A stretch of 64,000 nt of DNA from Allacma fusca (Eukaryota > Arthropoda > Collembola > Symphypleona > Sminthuridae), in NCBI GenBank assembly GCA_947179485.1, contig OX359245.1:22927067-22991066 (forward strand), in the 5' to 3' direction. How positions within the stretch are numbered: the first letter of the stretch is position 1; each line of letters begins with the position of its first letter. The notes beneath the pieces are model-generated. The model searched no databases, was not told where the DNA came from, and saw nothing but the letters and a program-made list of their open reading frames with translations. This document shows positions 1-11,769 of the stretch, piece after piece. The translations under genes and the position numbers were made by a program.

Positions 1-252
1 CCCACATACTACAAATCCGTCCCACAGTATCAACCGGTCGAAGTGGATCTGGAAGTTTCGGATGCTGAAACTGAATACTACGAGCCAACCAAGCGACCCA
101 CTAAGGATGCCATTGATGACGCTGAGATTGAGGGAAAGTGGATTCCACGAGGAAGAAGATTGAAAAGACGCCAAACAACACCCGGGACTGACTACCAGGA
201 ACAAAAGAAGACGCATCAATCAGCACTCTCAACGACATCAAATCAAAAATAA
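1..252 (+). CDS. C-terminal end of the last ORF of an LTR retroelement (partial)
   Basis: An open frame enters from outside the window and stops 18 bp before an LTR. The visible 83 residues are very hydrophilic and charged, with an acidic stretch followed by a basic cluster (RGRRLKRR). No catalytic motif is visible. Its place directly before the polypurine tract (about 261-270, ending AGGGAAAG) and the LTR at 271 identifies it as the 3'-most gene of the plus-strand element whose other LTR lies upstream. It could be a cytoplasmic tail of an envelope protein or the end of pol; the sequence cannot decide. Confidence 0.5.
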   Translation, partial: PTYYKSVPQYQPVEVDLEVSDAETEYYEPTKRPTKDAIDDAEIEGKWIPRGRRLKRRQTTPGTDYQEQKKTHQSALSTTSNQK

Positions 253-270
253 TGTTAGATTAAGGGAAAG

Positions 271-741
271 TGTGATGACAAATTAGTAATCCTACATTAT
301 TTTTATGTTTTGTCTATGATATATTATTGATTCTGTTGTTATGATCCTTAATAGTCTTTTTATGTCATTGATATAGGTATATGTCATGTCTGTAACAGCC
401 CATTGTTGAAATGTCATATTCAGCATGTATATTTATTGTATGACTCAAAGTACCTTGTCAAGTTTTAGCCTTATCAGGTATGACTAATGCAAGTTTCCTG
501 GAAAAGGGCTTAAGGAATTATAGGCATGAGTCACAGATATGAAGGCATTCCCCCGGACCCTTTTAGAATGCCTTTCACTTTTCCTACTCGGCTTTCCTGT
601 ATAAATACCGAGCCCTTTCCCATTCTCAACACACTTCGATTTCAACTGTTCTACTAGTAACTTGCTCCTGTAAATAAATACTTTTCAGCCTCTTTTGAAA
701 TAGAGCTTTTCATTAAGTTGATTAATTCATATTTCATCACA
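271..741 (+). mobile_element. LTR (471 bp) of a plus-strand retroelement inserted in the satellite
   Basis: It starts TGTGATGACA and ends TTCATCACA, so the ends form an inverted repeat with canonical TG...CA termini. The polypurine tract lies immediately upstream and satellite DNA immediately downstream, so this is the 3' LTR. A TATA box (TATAAATA, 600-607) and a polyadenylation signal (AATAAA, 673-678) are in the expected order. The first five flanking satellite bases are CCGCC, the expected target duplication; the partner copy is outside the window. The ends match those of the copia-type LTRs further on, but the body is different, so this is a related family. Confidence 0.85.
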
Positions 742-3700
742 CCGCCCGAGTGTATTCCCAAAATTTAAAGAGATTCAGGCGAGCTCAGCCAACACGTTAA
801 ACAGTGACCATATCAACGAGACCTCATTTTCATCGATATGTTTAAAGTTTTTCAATTCAACCCCAATTCGCGATTTGTGCTTTGGCAGACTTCCTGAGTG
901 TATTCCCAAAGTTTAAGGAGATTCGGACGAGCTCAGCAAACACGTTAAACAGTGACCATAGCAACGAAACCTTTTTTCATCGCTTTGCTTAGTTTTTCGA
1001 TTCTTTCAAAATTCGAGAATTGAGCTTTGGCAGCCTGCCCGAGTGTATCCCCAAAGTTTAAGGAGATTCGGACGAGTTCGGCAAACCCCTTAAAAAGTGA
1101 CCATAGCAACGAGAACTCATTTTCTTTGATATGCTTAAAGTTTTTCGAATCATCCCAAATCCAAGGATTGAGTTTTAGAAGACTTCCTGAGTGTATTTTC
1201 ATAGTTAGAAGAGATTCGGGCGAGTTTGGCTAACACGTTAAACAGCTACCATCGCAACGAGATCTCATTTTCATCGCTGTTTTTAAAAATTTTCGATTCA
1301 TCTTAAATTTAAGAACTGAGCTTTGGCAGACTGCCCGAGTTTAATCCCAAAGTTTAGAGATTCGGACGAGTTAAGCAAACAACTTAAAAAGTGACCTGAG
1401 CGACACGTCATTTTCATTGCTTTTTTCAAATATTTTCGATTCATCTCAGATTCGAGAATTGATCTTTGGCAGACTACCCGAGTGTATCCCCAAAATTTAA
1501 AGAGATTATTGCGAGCTCAGCAAACACGTTAAACATTGACCATATCAACGAGATCCCATTATCATCGCTATGTTTAAAGTTTTTCGATTCAACCCCAATT
1601 CGAGAATTGAGCTTTGGCAGACTTCCTGAGTGTATTCACAAAGTTTAAAGACATTCGGACGAGTTTAGCAAACAACTTAAAAAGTGACCTAAGCGAAACG
1701 TCATTTTCTTTGCTTTTTCCAAAGATTTTCGATTCATCTCAGATTCGAGAATTGAGCTTTGGCGGACCGCCCGAGTGTATTCCCAAAATTTAAAGAGATT
1801 CAGGCGAGCTCAGCCAACACGTAATTAGTGACCATAGCAACGAAACCTTTTTTCATCGCTTTGCTTAGTTTTTCGATTCTTTCCAAATTCGAGAATTGAG
1901 CTTTGGCAGCCTACCCGAGTGTATTCCTAAAGTTTAAGGAGATTCGGACGAGTTCGGCAAACCCCTTAAAAAGTGACCATAGCAACGAGACCTCATTTTC
2001 TTTGCTATGCTTAAAGTTTTTCGAATCATCCAAAATCCAAGGATTGAGTTTTAGAAGACTTCCTGAGTGTATTTTCATAGTTTGAAGAGATTCGGGCGAG
2101 TTTGGCTAACACGTTAAACAGCTACCATCGCAACGAGACCTCATTTTCATCGCTATTTTTAAAGTTTTTCGATTTATCTTAAATTTGAGAATTGAGCTTT
2201 GGCAGACTGCCCGAGTTTAAGCCCAAAGTTTAAAGAGATTCGGACGAGTTAAGCAAACAACTTAAAAAGTGACCTGAGCGACACGCCATTTTCATTGCTT
2301 TTTTCAAATATTTTCGATTCATCTCAGATTCGAGAATTGAGCTTTGGCAGACTACCCGAGTGTATCCCCAAAATTTCAAGAGATTATTGCGAGCTCAGCA
2401 AACACGTTCAACATTGACCATATCAACGAGACCTCATTATCATCGCTATGTTTAAAGTTTTTCGATTCAACCCAATTCGAGAATTGAGCTTTGGCAGCCT
2501 GCCCGAGTGTATCCCAAAGTTTAAAGACATTCGGACGAGTTAAGCAAACAACTTAAAAAGTGACCTGAACGACACGTCATTTTCATTGCTTTTTCCAAAG
2601 ATATTCGATTCATCTCAGATTCGAGAATTGAGCTTTGGAAGACTGCTCGAGTATATTTCTAAAGTTTAAAGAGATTCGGGCGAGTTTGGCTAACACGTTT
2701 AACAGCTACCATCGGAACGGGACTACATTTTAATCGCTATTTTTAAAGTTTTTCGATTCATCTTATATGCGACTATTGAACTTTGGCAGACTGTCCGAGT
2801 GTATTCCTCAACATTAAAGAGATTCGGGCGAGTTTGGCTAACACGTTAAACAGCTACTATCGCAACGAGACCTCATTTTATTAGCTATTTTTAAAGTTTT
2901 TTGATTCATTTTAAATGCGAGAATTGAGCTTTGGCAGACTGTCCGAGTTTATTCCCAAAGTTTAAAGAGATTCACACGAGTTAAGCAAACAACCTAAAAA
3001 GTGACCATCGCAACGAGACCTCATTTTCATCGCTATGTTTAGTTTTTTGATTCATCCAAATTCGAGAATTGAACTTTAAGGCTGCCCGAGTGTATTCTTG
3101 TAAGTTCATTTTCATCACTATGTTTAGTTGTTCGATTAGTTATAAATTCGAGAATTGAGCTTTGGCAGACTGCCCGAGTGTATTTCCATAGTTTAAAGAG
3201 ATTCGGACGAGCTCAGCAAACACGTTAAACAGTGACCATGGCAACGAGACTTTACTTTTATCGCGCTGTTTAGTTTTTCGATTCATCATAAATTCGAGAT
3301 TTGTGCTTTGGCAGACTTCCTGAGTGTATTCCCAAAGTTAAAAGAGATTCGGACGAGCTCAAAAAACACGTTAAACAGTGATCATAGCAACGAAACCTTT
3401 TTTCATCGCTTTGCTTAGTTTTTCGATTCTTTCAAAATTCGAGAATTGAGCTTTGGCAGCCTGCCCGAGTGTATCCCCAAAGTTAAGGAGATTCGGACGA
3501 GTTCGGCAAATCCCTTAAAAAGTGACCATAGCAACGAGACCTCATTTTCTTTGCTATGCTTAAAGTTTTTCGATTCAACCCCAATTCGAGAGTTGAGCTT
3601 TGGCAGACCGCCCAAGTGTATTACCAAAATTTAAAGAGATTTAGGCGAGCTCAGCAAACACGTTAAACAGTGACCATATCAACGAGACCTCATTTTCATC

Positions 3701-4203
3701 GCTATGTTTAGTTTTTCGATTCAACCCCGATTCGAGATTTGTGCTTTGGCAGACTTCCTGAGTGTATTCCCAAAGTTTAAGGAGATTCGGACGAGCTCAG
3801 CAAACACGTTAAACAGTGACCATAGCAACGAAACCTTTTTTAATCGCTTTGCTTAGTTTTTCGATTCTTTCAAAATTCGAGAATTGAGCTTTGGCAGCCT
3901 GCCCGAGTGTATCCCCAAAGTTTAAGGAGATTCGGACGAGTTCGGCAAACCCCTTAAACAGTGACCATAGCAACGAGACCTCATTTTCTTTGCTATGCTT
4001 AAAGTTTTTCGAATCATCCCAAATCCAAGGATTGAGTTTTAGAAGACTTCCTGAGTGTATTTTGATAGTTTGAAGAGATTCGGGCGAGTTTGGCTAACAC
4101 GTTAAACAGCTACCATCGCAACGAGACCTCATTTTCATCGCTATTTTTAAAGTTTTTCGATTCATCTTAAATTTGAGAATTGAGCTTTGGCAGACTGCCC
4201 GAG
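742..4203. repeat. Satellite block 1, ~147-bp monomers
   Basis: Tandem, imperfect monomers of roughly 147 bp. Recurrent landmarks in order are GAGCTTTGGCAGACTGCCCG, CCAAAGTTTAAAGAGATTCG, a CAGCAAACACGTTAAACAGT-like segment, GCAACGAGACCTCATTTTC and TTTTTCGATTCATC. Neighbouring monomers differ by point changes and short indels. A shortened form of about 95 bp also recurs (for example near 3070-3165), in which GGCTGCCCGAGTGTATTC runs straight into TTGTAAGTTCATTTTC. The 60-70-codon open stretches inside are by-products of monomers whose length is a multiple of three. Confidence 0.95.
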
Positions 4204-4839
4204 TGTGATGAATAATCAAGAAATGGTTCGTAAAAAGAACAGATTTCAATAAAGTTAAAAACCGTAGTAAAAGTTTATTCAGGAGTGAATTGGGCAGAGT
4301 AACCTCCTCAAGAGACAAAATTCAAGTGTATGGAAAGAGAAAGGGCCTTTGCTTACATGGCAAAAGGCCAGTAACAAAAGTGAAAGGGACGGTCAGGTCC
4401 AGAACAATATTTGGGATTGCCTGCTATGACTCATGGCATATAAAAAGGCTAAGCCCTAATTCCAGGAACTGGGCTTAGTCATATCTTTAGGTTTAGAATG
4501 GGTATTCCAGTACACAGTACTGGGGCCATACAAGCATTACATGACACGTGTAAAAAGGGGGTATGACATACAATACACATACAATAGGGGGTATGACATA
4601 CAGTACACATACAATAGGGGGTATGACATGCAGTACACATACAATAGGGGGTATGACATACAATACACATACAATAGGGGGTATGACATACAGTACACAT
4701 ACAATAGGGGGTATGACATACAATACACATACAATAGGGGGTATGACATACATGTAGTATCAGTCATACATGATTCCAATAAATGTGTAATAGCATAAAT
4801 AAGAGTACAAGACATGATCATAATTAATATGTCATCACA
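4204..4839 (-). repeat. 3' LTR of copy 1 (636 bp, 6 minisatellite units)
   Basis: Ends are TGTGATGA/TCATCACA on both strands. Six full 30-bp units plus a partial unit lie at about 4556-4755. Immediately inside is the polypurine tract, seen here as CTTTCCCTCAA on the plus strand. Confidence 0.93.
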
Positions 4840-4896
4840 CTTTCCCTCAATCACAAATATAAGGCAAAAACAAATACACAAACACGATGAGATGAT

Positions 4897-6480
4897 TTAA
4901 TTAATAGCACGCATTTGTATATTATCAGACATAGGTGTAGCTAAGACGGATACTCTCAATGGTTCATTGTTCCGTCTTTTCAGCATGCAGATGAGTATAA
5001 TGGCCATCAGGAAAATAATGGATACGCATCCTATGGTTGACCAATAGTTGTTAATGTAGTGGAAGTCTGCAATGCTGACTTCATGGAAATCGTCCGTTGC
5101 GTTGATTTCCTTCATAAGTGAGGTCCAGTTGACCATTGGTTGGAGATGCCAATTTGTCTTCACAGTAAAGACTGGGTCCAAGGTCTCCTGATGGGATATG
5201 CTGATCCGGGATCCAGAGAACTCCAAGTCGTTGATGGTGAAGTTCGTCCTCATTGGGAAGATGACCACGTCGTTTGGACATCGGTTTTCTACTCCTTCAA
5301 CGGTTAGGTTGGATTCTGGGCAGTAGATATGGTATTGACCATTGTAGGGCTTGATTTGGATAAAGTTGAGCTCATGCAACGGTTGGCGCTTCTCGCAATG
5401 ATCGATGCTGAAGTGCTTGGTTTCGTTGGAGCTCTTCGTCCTGGGCATGCATCCTCTGGATGGGGCCAGGATGAGATCGTGCTTGATCGGATGCTTCACG
5501 TTGACGGAGTAAACGCATTGGTTAACTTCCGAAAGGATGGCGTTCCTAGGTCCTGTGTACTTGATCATGCACGTCTTGTCTCCTTTCCTCGCCATCAGGT
5601 CAAAAGGGTCCGCTTCAACTAGGGTAAGATCCTGGCTGACTACGGGTGAGGAGAACTCCATGTAGAGTTTGGTTCCGTCCTCGGAGATTCCACATCTTTG
5701 GGGTTTGGCCAGGTGAATCGGGCAAAGGTCCCCGCAAGGTAACGTCAGGTTGAAATAGTCTAAGAATGCCCCGCTGACTCGTCCTTGCTTCCATTCCCGG
5801 TTGGCCTCCTGGATCACAGTTTTTCCAATCATAAACCGGCTGATAAAATACGAAATGGCGAAGTTTGTCCCAATAGACTTTCCCTTCAGCTCATCGTGGT
5901 CGGCTTGGAGGATACTGAGGTTTCCCATGGCCCGGTTGAATTTGATAGTCAGGTTCCGAATGTCCTCGTGGTTCCGCTTAATTTGTCGTTCCAAATCGTT
6001 CAGCATGTCTCCCACCAAAATTTCCCGATTTTCCAGAGATCCCAGTTTAGCAGAATTGACAGCAGCGGTTGCCGTTCCTCCAACTCCCAGTGAGATGCTG
6101 GCAACTACTGAAATTACAATAAGCAGGATTAACAGGTCCACAAAACGCTTCTGGCGACTTCCAATTTGCGTCCATCGGTTTTGGGGGCACATCATCTTAA
6201 GTTCCTTACAAAGATGCTGTCGTAGGCCTGTAGGCATCGTAGCCGCGCCTCTTTCGTCAGATCGTGGTGAAATGATGAATTGCCTATAATGTCACAGGGG
6301 TTGACAAAATCCACTTGTAGGCTGATTCGGTGATGCCCAGTAGTTATAGGGGTGTCGCTTTTCCTCCATAATACGGGCGGCGTGTGGTGATCCGGGGTTG
6401 CGCTGCATACGGTTAGCACCGAAAGGATTGCCACGGCTAGAAGAGGGGAGAATGGACCCTTTCCCTGCGTCCTCTTGCTG
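4897..6480 (-). pseudogene. env: Envelope-like glycoprotein region of copy 1
   Basis: Coding region after RNase H. In order it shows a hydrophobic signal-like segment (PLLAVAILSVLTV), a Cys-containing ectodomain, a furin-type site RQKR, and directly behind it a hydrophobic, Ala/Gly-rich stretch like a fusion peptide. Then come a heptad-rich region (LERQIKRNHEDIRNL), many N-glycosylation sequons and cysteines, and finally one membrane anchor (VSIIFLMAIILICML) with a short basic tail. This is the architecture of a class-I-like envelope protein as in insect errantiviruses. Homology to any named envelope was not tested. It is part of a fossil element and is treated as such. Confidence 0.75.
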
Positions 6481-6519
6481 GTTGGGGTGACTTGAGTGAG
6501 TCCAAGTCCAGAACGATTC

Positions 6520-9500
6520 TCCTCCAGCTTTCCCTTCATCAGAGGCTTCGTTAAGCCACCAGCAAGCTGCTCCGTTGTTGGGATGTAGTCCACGGTGATT
6601 TGGTCGTCCTCTACCAGCTCACGGATGTAGTGATATCGCACATCAATGTGGTTCGTCCTGGAGTGCATCTCGGGATTCTTGACCAATCTGATTGCACTCT
6701 GGTTGTCCACCAGAATCTTTGTGGGTTCGTCCTGGGGGAAGTCCAATTCGTCCAACAGAGACCTGAGCCAGACTGCTTCTCTTGCTCCTGATGCCAAAGC
6801 GATGTACTCAGCCTCCGTTGATGACAGAGCTACACAGGGTTGCTTCTGGCTTGTCCAAGACACGATCCCGTCGTTAAGGAAGATTGCTGTCGCTGTGGTG
6901 GATTTCCTGCTGAGCTTGTCTCCAGCGTAATCCGAGTCCGTGTATCCAACGAGTCTCATGTTGCCCCCGGTGCTGTATGTGATGCCCATGTCCAGTGTTC
7001 CTTTGAGGTAACGCAGCACGTTTTTGGCAGCTTTCCAGTGAGTTTCGTCGTATCCGCTCATGAATTGGGCCAATCTGGATACGGAAAAGGAAATGTCCGG
7101 GCGCGAACACTTGGCTAAAAAGATAAGGGAGCCAATTAGTTGCCTATAGGGAAGATTCTCGTTGATTTCTGTTGGAGGAACCAAGTCCGTATAGGGCTGC
7201 AGGGGAGCGCTGCAAGGGTGAGAATCATCCATGTGGAATTTTTCCAGCATCTTCTCCACGTACTTCCGCTGGGTGATCCTGATGCTTCCAGAATCGGATT
7301 GGTGAATTTCCAATCCCACGTAGCTTGTTGGGGATCCACGGGTGATTTCAAAAGATTTTGAAATTCCGTCCAGAACTCCATGCAGCACGGCCTTGTTGGC
7401 AGACATGATGAGCCCATCATCCACGTATATAGCAAGAATTACGAGTTGGCCGCTGATCTTCCCGAAAAACACGCTGGGCTCGGGTTGGGCAGCTTGGAGT
7501 CCAAGGGCGGCTAGGCAATCCGATAGCTTCTTATTCCAGCATCGGGGTGATTGCTTCAATCCGTAGATGCTTTTTAGGAGCCGCAAGACCTTGTCATCCC
7601 CGTCGACTTCATATCCTTGGGGTATCTTGACGTATATTTCCTCGTCCAGGTCTCCATGCAGGAATGCAGTTTTGACATCAAACTGCTCCATGAAGAGTTT
7701 CTGCGAGGCCGCAATGTTGAGGAGAAGTCGGATTGACTCGTAGCGGGCTACAGCTGCAAACGTCTCGAAGTAATCCACTCCTTCTTCCTGTCGGTATCCA
7801 CGGATGACCAAGCGAGCCTTGTAACGCTGAATGGATCCATCCTGGTTGGTCTTGACCTTGAATACCCATTTAGTGTCCAGGAGCTTTACACGGGGTGGTT
7901 TTGGCACAACTTCCCACGACTGGTTGGCTTCCTGGCTGGCAACTTCCTCTGCCATGGCTTGGATCCAATTCAGTTTATTTGGAGACGCCAAGGCTTGCTT
8001 GTAAGTGGTTGGCTCATCTACTATCCGTGATGCAAAGAGCTTCTTTGGAGCGTTGCTGGCAGCATCCTTGGCTGCATCCTTGGCTCCTGACCTGAGTCTA
8101 GACTTCGTTATAGTTGGCTTGAACCATCCTTTGTATTTCTTCTGACCTGGGATGGTTAGCTCGGCATCCTGTCCTTCTGGAACATCAGCCACAAAGTCTC
8201 CATCCGGCGTATGGACAATCACTCGACGAGTCCTGGATGACCCTGGAGTTGATGTGGTTGGGGCTGGGTCCGACCTTCCTGGAGTAGGCGGTGATGATGA
8301 GTCTCCTGACGATTCCGTCGTTTCTGCATCCGAGAACAGTGGAGCGTCGTCAGGCAGGTGTTCTGCGCCATTTGCGTCATGGAATGAGTTGTCATCATCA
8401 TTTCCATCGCTGTCATCGCTTGATGAAGAGTAAATGGGCTGAGGGATGATCTTCCTTCTCGGGGTTGGAACTGCTGGCTTGTTGGCTGCAACAGGCCTCT
8501 TCAGTTCGACGTATTCCTCCTTTTCTTCGCAAAAGGTGACGTTCCTGGATTCGTGGATTTCGTTGGTTGCTTCGTTGTAGAGCCGGTACTTGCTCTCTCC
8601 ACAGTATCCAACTAGCACCATTTTCGTGCTTTTGGGGTCAAAAGCCTTCCTCTTTGGATCCGGGATGTGTGCATACGCCGTGCATCCAAACACGCGTAAA
8701 TGGCCAACGGACGGTTTCTTTTTAAAGATGGCTTCGAAGGCAGTGATGTCCGGACTTTGCTTATCCAGTACACGGTTGTGCACATAAACAGTTGTCGACA
8801 CTGCCTCAGCCCATAGGAATTGTGGGAGATCAGCTGCAACGAGGATGGTCCTGGCGCAGTCCTTGATGGTCCTATTCTCCCTCTCGATTTTCCCGTTGCT
8901 CTCGGGGCAATATGGAGCCGACGTCTCATGATGGATGCCGTTCTCCCGGAAAAAAGTTTTCAAATTTTTATTTACGAATTCCGTACCGTTGTCAGTCATG
9001 AACTTCTTTACTGTAGTCCCGGTCTGGTTCTCCAGGTAGGCTACGCAGTCCTTGACACATGCCGTGGTCTCATCCTTCGTATTCAGGAAGTATGCAAACC
9101 GGAATCCCGTAGCATGATCCTTGATCAGGAGGTAGTAGTTTGCCCCTCCAAGTGATGGAACCGGCATCTTTCCCGCTAAATCAGCGTAGAGCTTCTCGGC
9201 TGGTTTGAAGTTGTCCACTGTAGTGACCCTTGGGAAAGGTTTTCTGGCCTGTTTTCCCATGATGCAGTCTTCACAATGGAAGTCCCCTCTCACGTCCACG
9301 GAGTCCAATCCCTTGACAGCTCCTTTGCGTGCCGTCTCCTTGACGTAGCGTGGGTTGATGTGAGTCATCCTGTCGTGCCAAAGTTTAGCCGTTTGATCCT
9401 TGGGAAGAAACTTGATTACGTTGGCGCGGATTTCCATGCAGATGGGCCGGAACTTCATCACGTAGACGTTGTTTTTGACATACGCCACTGGTCCTGGAAG

Positions 9501-10736
9501 CTTGTCCTTGCGGTAGTACACAGCCTTTTCCGCTGACCTCAGGATGTTGTATCCAGTCTTACGGGCCACAAGTCCTTCCGAGAACAGGTTAGCCGCTCCA
9601 GGGATGTAGAACACGTCTTCTATCCTAATTTCCTCCCATTTGTTGCCTAGGAATGCCTCCAGAGTTACAACGCCTTGTCCTATAGCTTGGATGCTCGCGT
9701 TGTCAGCAAGGATGATTTTCCTCGTCTCGTCCTCTGGGAAAGGCGTGTAGGATGAAAACCAGTCCTTGTTCCCACATACATGGTTTGTAGCGCCTGAGTC
9801 ACTGATCCAGTCACCAGCTGATGAGTCATCGGATCTTCCTGTGAATGCTCTAACCACTGTTGTATCCTTGGAGTTCCCTCTCCTTCCTTGTCCATTTGTC
9901 GGTGCTCTGGATGTGCTTGCTGCATTGAACCCAAATGCCCGGCCGTTCCCGCTTCTTTCATCGTCCCTGGACTGCTCCTTAGGCTTGGATCTGCAATCCC
10001 TCTTGAAGTGTCCAGCTTTTCCACAGTTGAAACACTTCCCCTTGGGTTTGGCAGGTCTTCCATCGTCCTTCTTGGGCAGTTCCTTGGAGTCTTTCTTCTC
10101 CCCTTTAAGGTTGAACCGGAACGCCTTTGCAGCCGTTGCCTCTTCCTCCTGGACTTGTGACTCATCCGCCTGCATCTGAAATTCCTCCTTCTTTAGCAGG
10201 GCCTTCAAAGCAACCAGGGTTTGGTGCTTCAGTGGGATGATATTCCAGGCTGTCCTTAAAGTTGAATATTTCCTGGGGAGAGATGATACAATTTTGGTAA
10301 TTACCGTCTGCTCCGGTTGTCCCATCCCCATTTCCGCGAGTGCGTGGGCCAACTTCTCAATCTCCATCATGGCAGCAACCGGTGACTCATCCTTCCCAAT
10401 GGTGTACGTCATGAATTTGGTCAAAGTATGCTGGATATTCAGTGAGCTGCAGTCTGAGTTTGCCTCCTTCAGCTTCTCGAACATCTCGTAGGATGACTCA
10501 CACGTGTAAATGTGATTGAATTGGACGTCATCCACCGTTGAGGAGATGATGTTTTGAGCTTCCAAATCCTTCTTGATCCAGGCCTTGATCCCTTCATCAT
10601 CGTCTGGTCTGTCTGCAACTCCTAGTACTATTTCCCATAGGTCGTGGGTCTTCAGCAGCAAGGTAACCTGGAACTTCCACCGGTTGAAGTTTGATCCGTT
10701 CAACTTCACGATGACATCAGACTTGACTTTAGACAT
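6520..10736 (-). pseudogene. gag-pol: gag-pol region of copia-type copy 1
   Basis: A long copia polyprotein frame beginning MSKVKSDVIVKLNG. Gag is about residues 1-230, with a zinc knuckle CFNCGKAGHFKRDC at about 235-248. The protease motif DSGA is near 313. A GAG-pre-integrase HHCC region spans about 450-495. The integrase core shows D519, D582 (TDNGTEF) and E618. A variable Ser/Pro/Asp-rich linker covers about 740-860. RT is about 940-1190 with YVDD near 1104, and RNase H about 1265-1395 (YTDSDYAG, STEAEY, VDNQSAI, ending TEQLAGGLTKP). The gene order and length match Ty1/copia pol. The env-like region follows directly. Confidence 0.93.
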
Positions 10737-10909
10737 TTAGCTCGGGTAAAATTTGACACAAATTGAATATATTTAATCAAAATACTCTCAAAACCAACTG
10801 AAACTTCACTAGAACTGGTCAAAACATGCGTAGAATATTCTAACTTCAAATTGAACTGAATTTGTAAACTAAATTCCAGTATCCACAATTTAAATTCCGT
10901 AGAAAATAC

Positions 10910-10927
10910 CTAACGCTCTAGCTACCA
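10910..10927 (-). other. Primer binding site of copy 1
   Basis: Directly inside the 5' LTR the element sense strand reads TGGTAGCTAGAGCGTTAG. It resembles the complement of an initiator-tRNA-Met 3' end (TGGTAGCAGAGC...) apart from one extra T. Primer identity is inferred from memory. Confidence 0.55.
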
Positions 10928-10997
10928 TGTGATGAATAATCAAGAAATGGTTCGTAAAAAGAACAGATTTCAATAAAGTTAAAAACCGTAGTAAAAG

Positions 10998-11172
10998 TTT
11001 ATTCAGGAGTGAATTGGGCAGAGTAACCTCCTCAAGAGACAAAATTCAAGTGTATGGAAAGAGAAAGGGCCTTTGCTTACATGGCAAAAGGCCGAGTAAC
11101 AAAAGTGAAAGGGATGGTCAGGTCCAGAACAATATTTGGGATTGCCTGCTATGACTCATGGCATATAAAAAG
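10998..11172 (-). promoter_or_regulatory. Core promoter and poly(A) signal of the copia-type LTR
   Basis: In element sense a TATA box (TTTTTATATGCC, about 11161-11172) is followed by an AATAAA signal (10998-11003). This defines U3 upstream of the TATA box, including the minisatellite, and a short R-U5. The same arrangement occurs in every LTR of the family in this window. Confidence 0.7.
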
Positions 11173-11279
11173 GCTAAGCCCTAATTCCAGGAACTGGGCT
11201 TAGTCATATCTTTAGGTTTAGAAAGGGTATTCCAGTACACAGTACTGGGGCCATACAAGCATTACATGACACGTGTACA

Positions 11280-11541
11280 AAGGGGGTATGACATACAATA
11301 CACATACAATAGGGGGTATGACATACAGTACACATACAATAGGGGGTATGACATACAGTACACATACAATAGGGGGTATGACATACAATACACATACAAT
11401 AGGGGGTATGACATACAGTACACATACAATAGGGGGTATGACATACAATACACATACAATAGGGGGTATGACATACAGTACACATACAATAGGGGGTATG
11501 ACATACAAAACACATACAATAGGGGGTATGACATACATGTA
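11280..11541 (-). repeat. 30-bp minisatellite in LTR U3
   Basis: Tandem 30-bp units built around GTATGACATAC, a near-perfect palindrome. The units alternate between ACATACAATACAC and ACATACAGTACAC versions. Full-unit counts in the six LTRs are 6 (4204-4839), 8 (10928-11624), 9 (11770-12496), 13 (12642-13488), 6 (13634-14270) and 6 (20334-20970). The array lies upstream of the TATA box, as an enhancer array would; function is inferred. The MCIVCHTPYC-like frames on the minus strand, and the open frames on the plus strand, are artefacts of the 30-bp period. Confidence 0.9.
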
Positions 11542-11769
11542 GTATCAGTCATACATGATTCCAATAAATGTGTAATAGCATAAATAAGAGTACAAGACAT
11601 GATCATAATTACTATGTCATCACACCGAGTTTAATCCCAAAGTTTAAAGAGATTCGGACGAGTTAAGCAAAACTTAAAAAGTGACCTGAGCGACACGTCA
11701 TTTTCATTGCTTTTTTCAAATATTTTCGATTCATCTCAGATTCGAGAATTGAGCTTTGGCAGACTACCC

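Larger units (their letters stand above)
4204..11624 (-). mobile_element. Copia-type LTR retroelement with envelope-like gene, copy 1
   Basis: Complete element of 7421 bp on the minus strand, flanked by a perfect 5-bp target duplication CCGAG (4199-4203 and 11625-11629) in satellite DNA. Order in element sense: 5' LTR (10928-11624), primer binding site, gag, protease, integrase, RT, RNase H, env-like region, polypurine tract (about 4840-4850), 3' LTR (4204-4839). Integrase before RT places it in Ty1/copia (Pseudoviridae). The LTRs differ by about five bases outside a variable minisatellite, roughly 1%, so the insertion is young. It looks nearly whole, with about one break. Coding composition is clearly more GC-rich than the flanking satellite. 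Confidence 0.93.
10928..11624 (-). repeat. 5' LTR of copy 1 (697 bp, 8 minisatellite units)
   Basis: Same ends as the 3' LTR, and 61 bp longer, mainly because of two extra 30-bp units. The last unit has the private variant ACATACAAAACAC, which serves as a marker for this LTR type. Confidence 0.93.
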
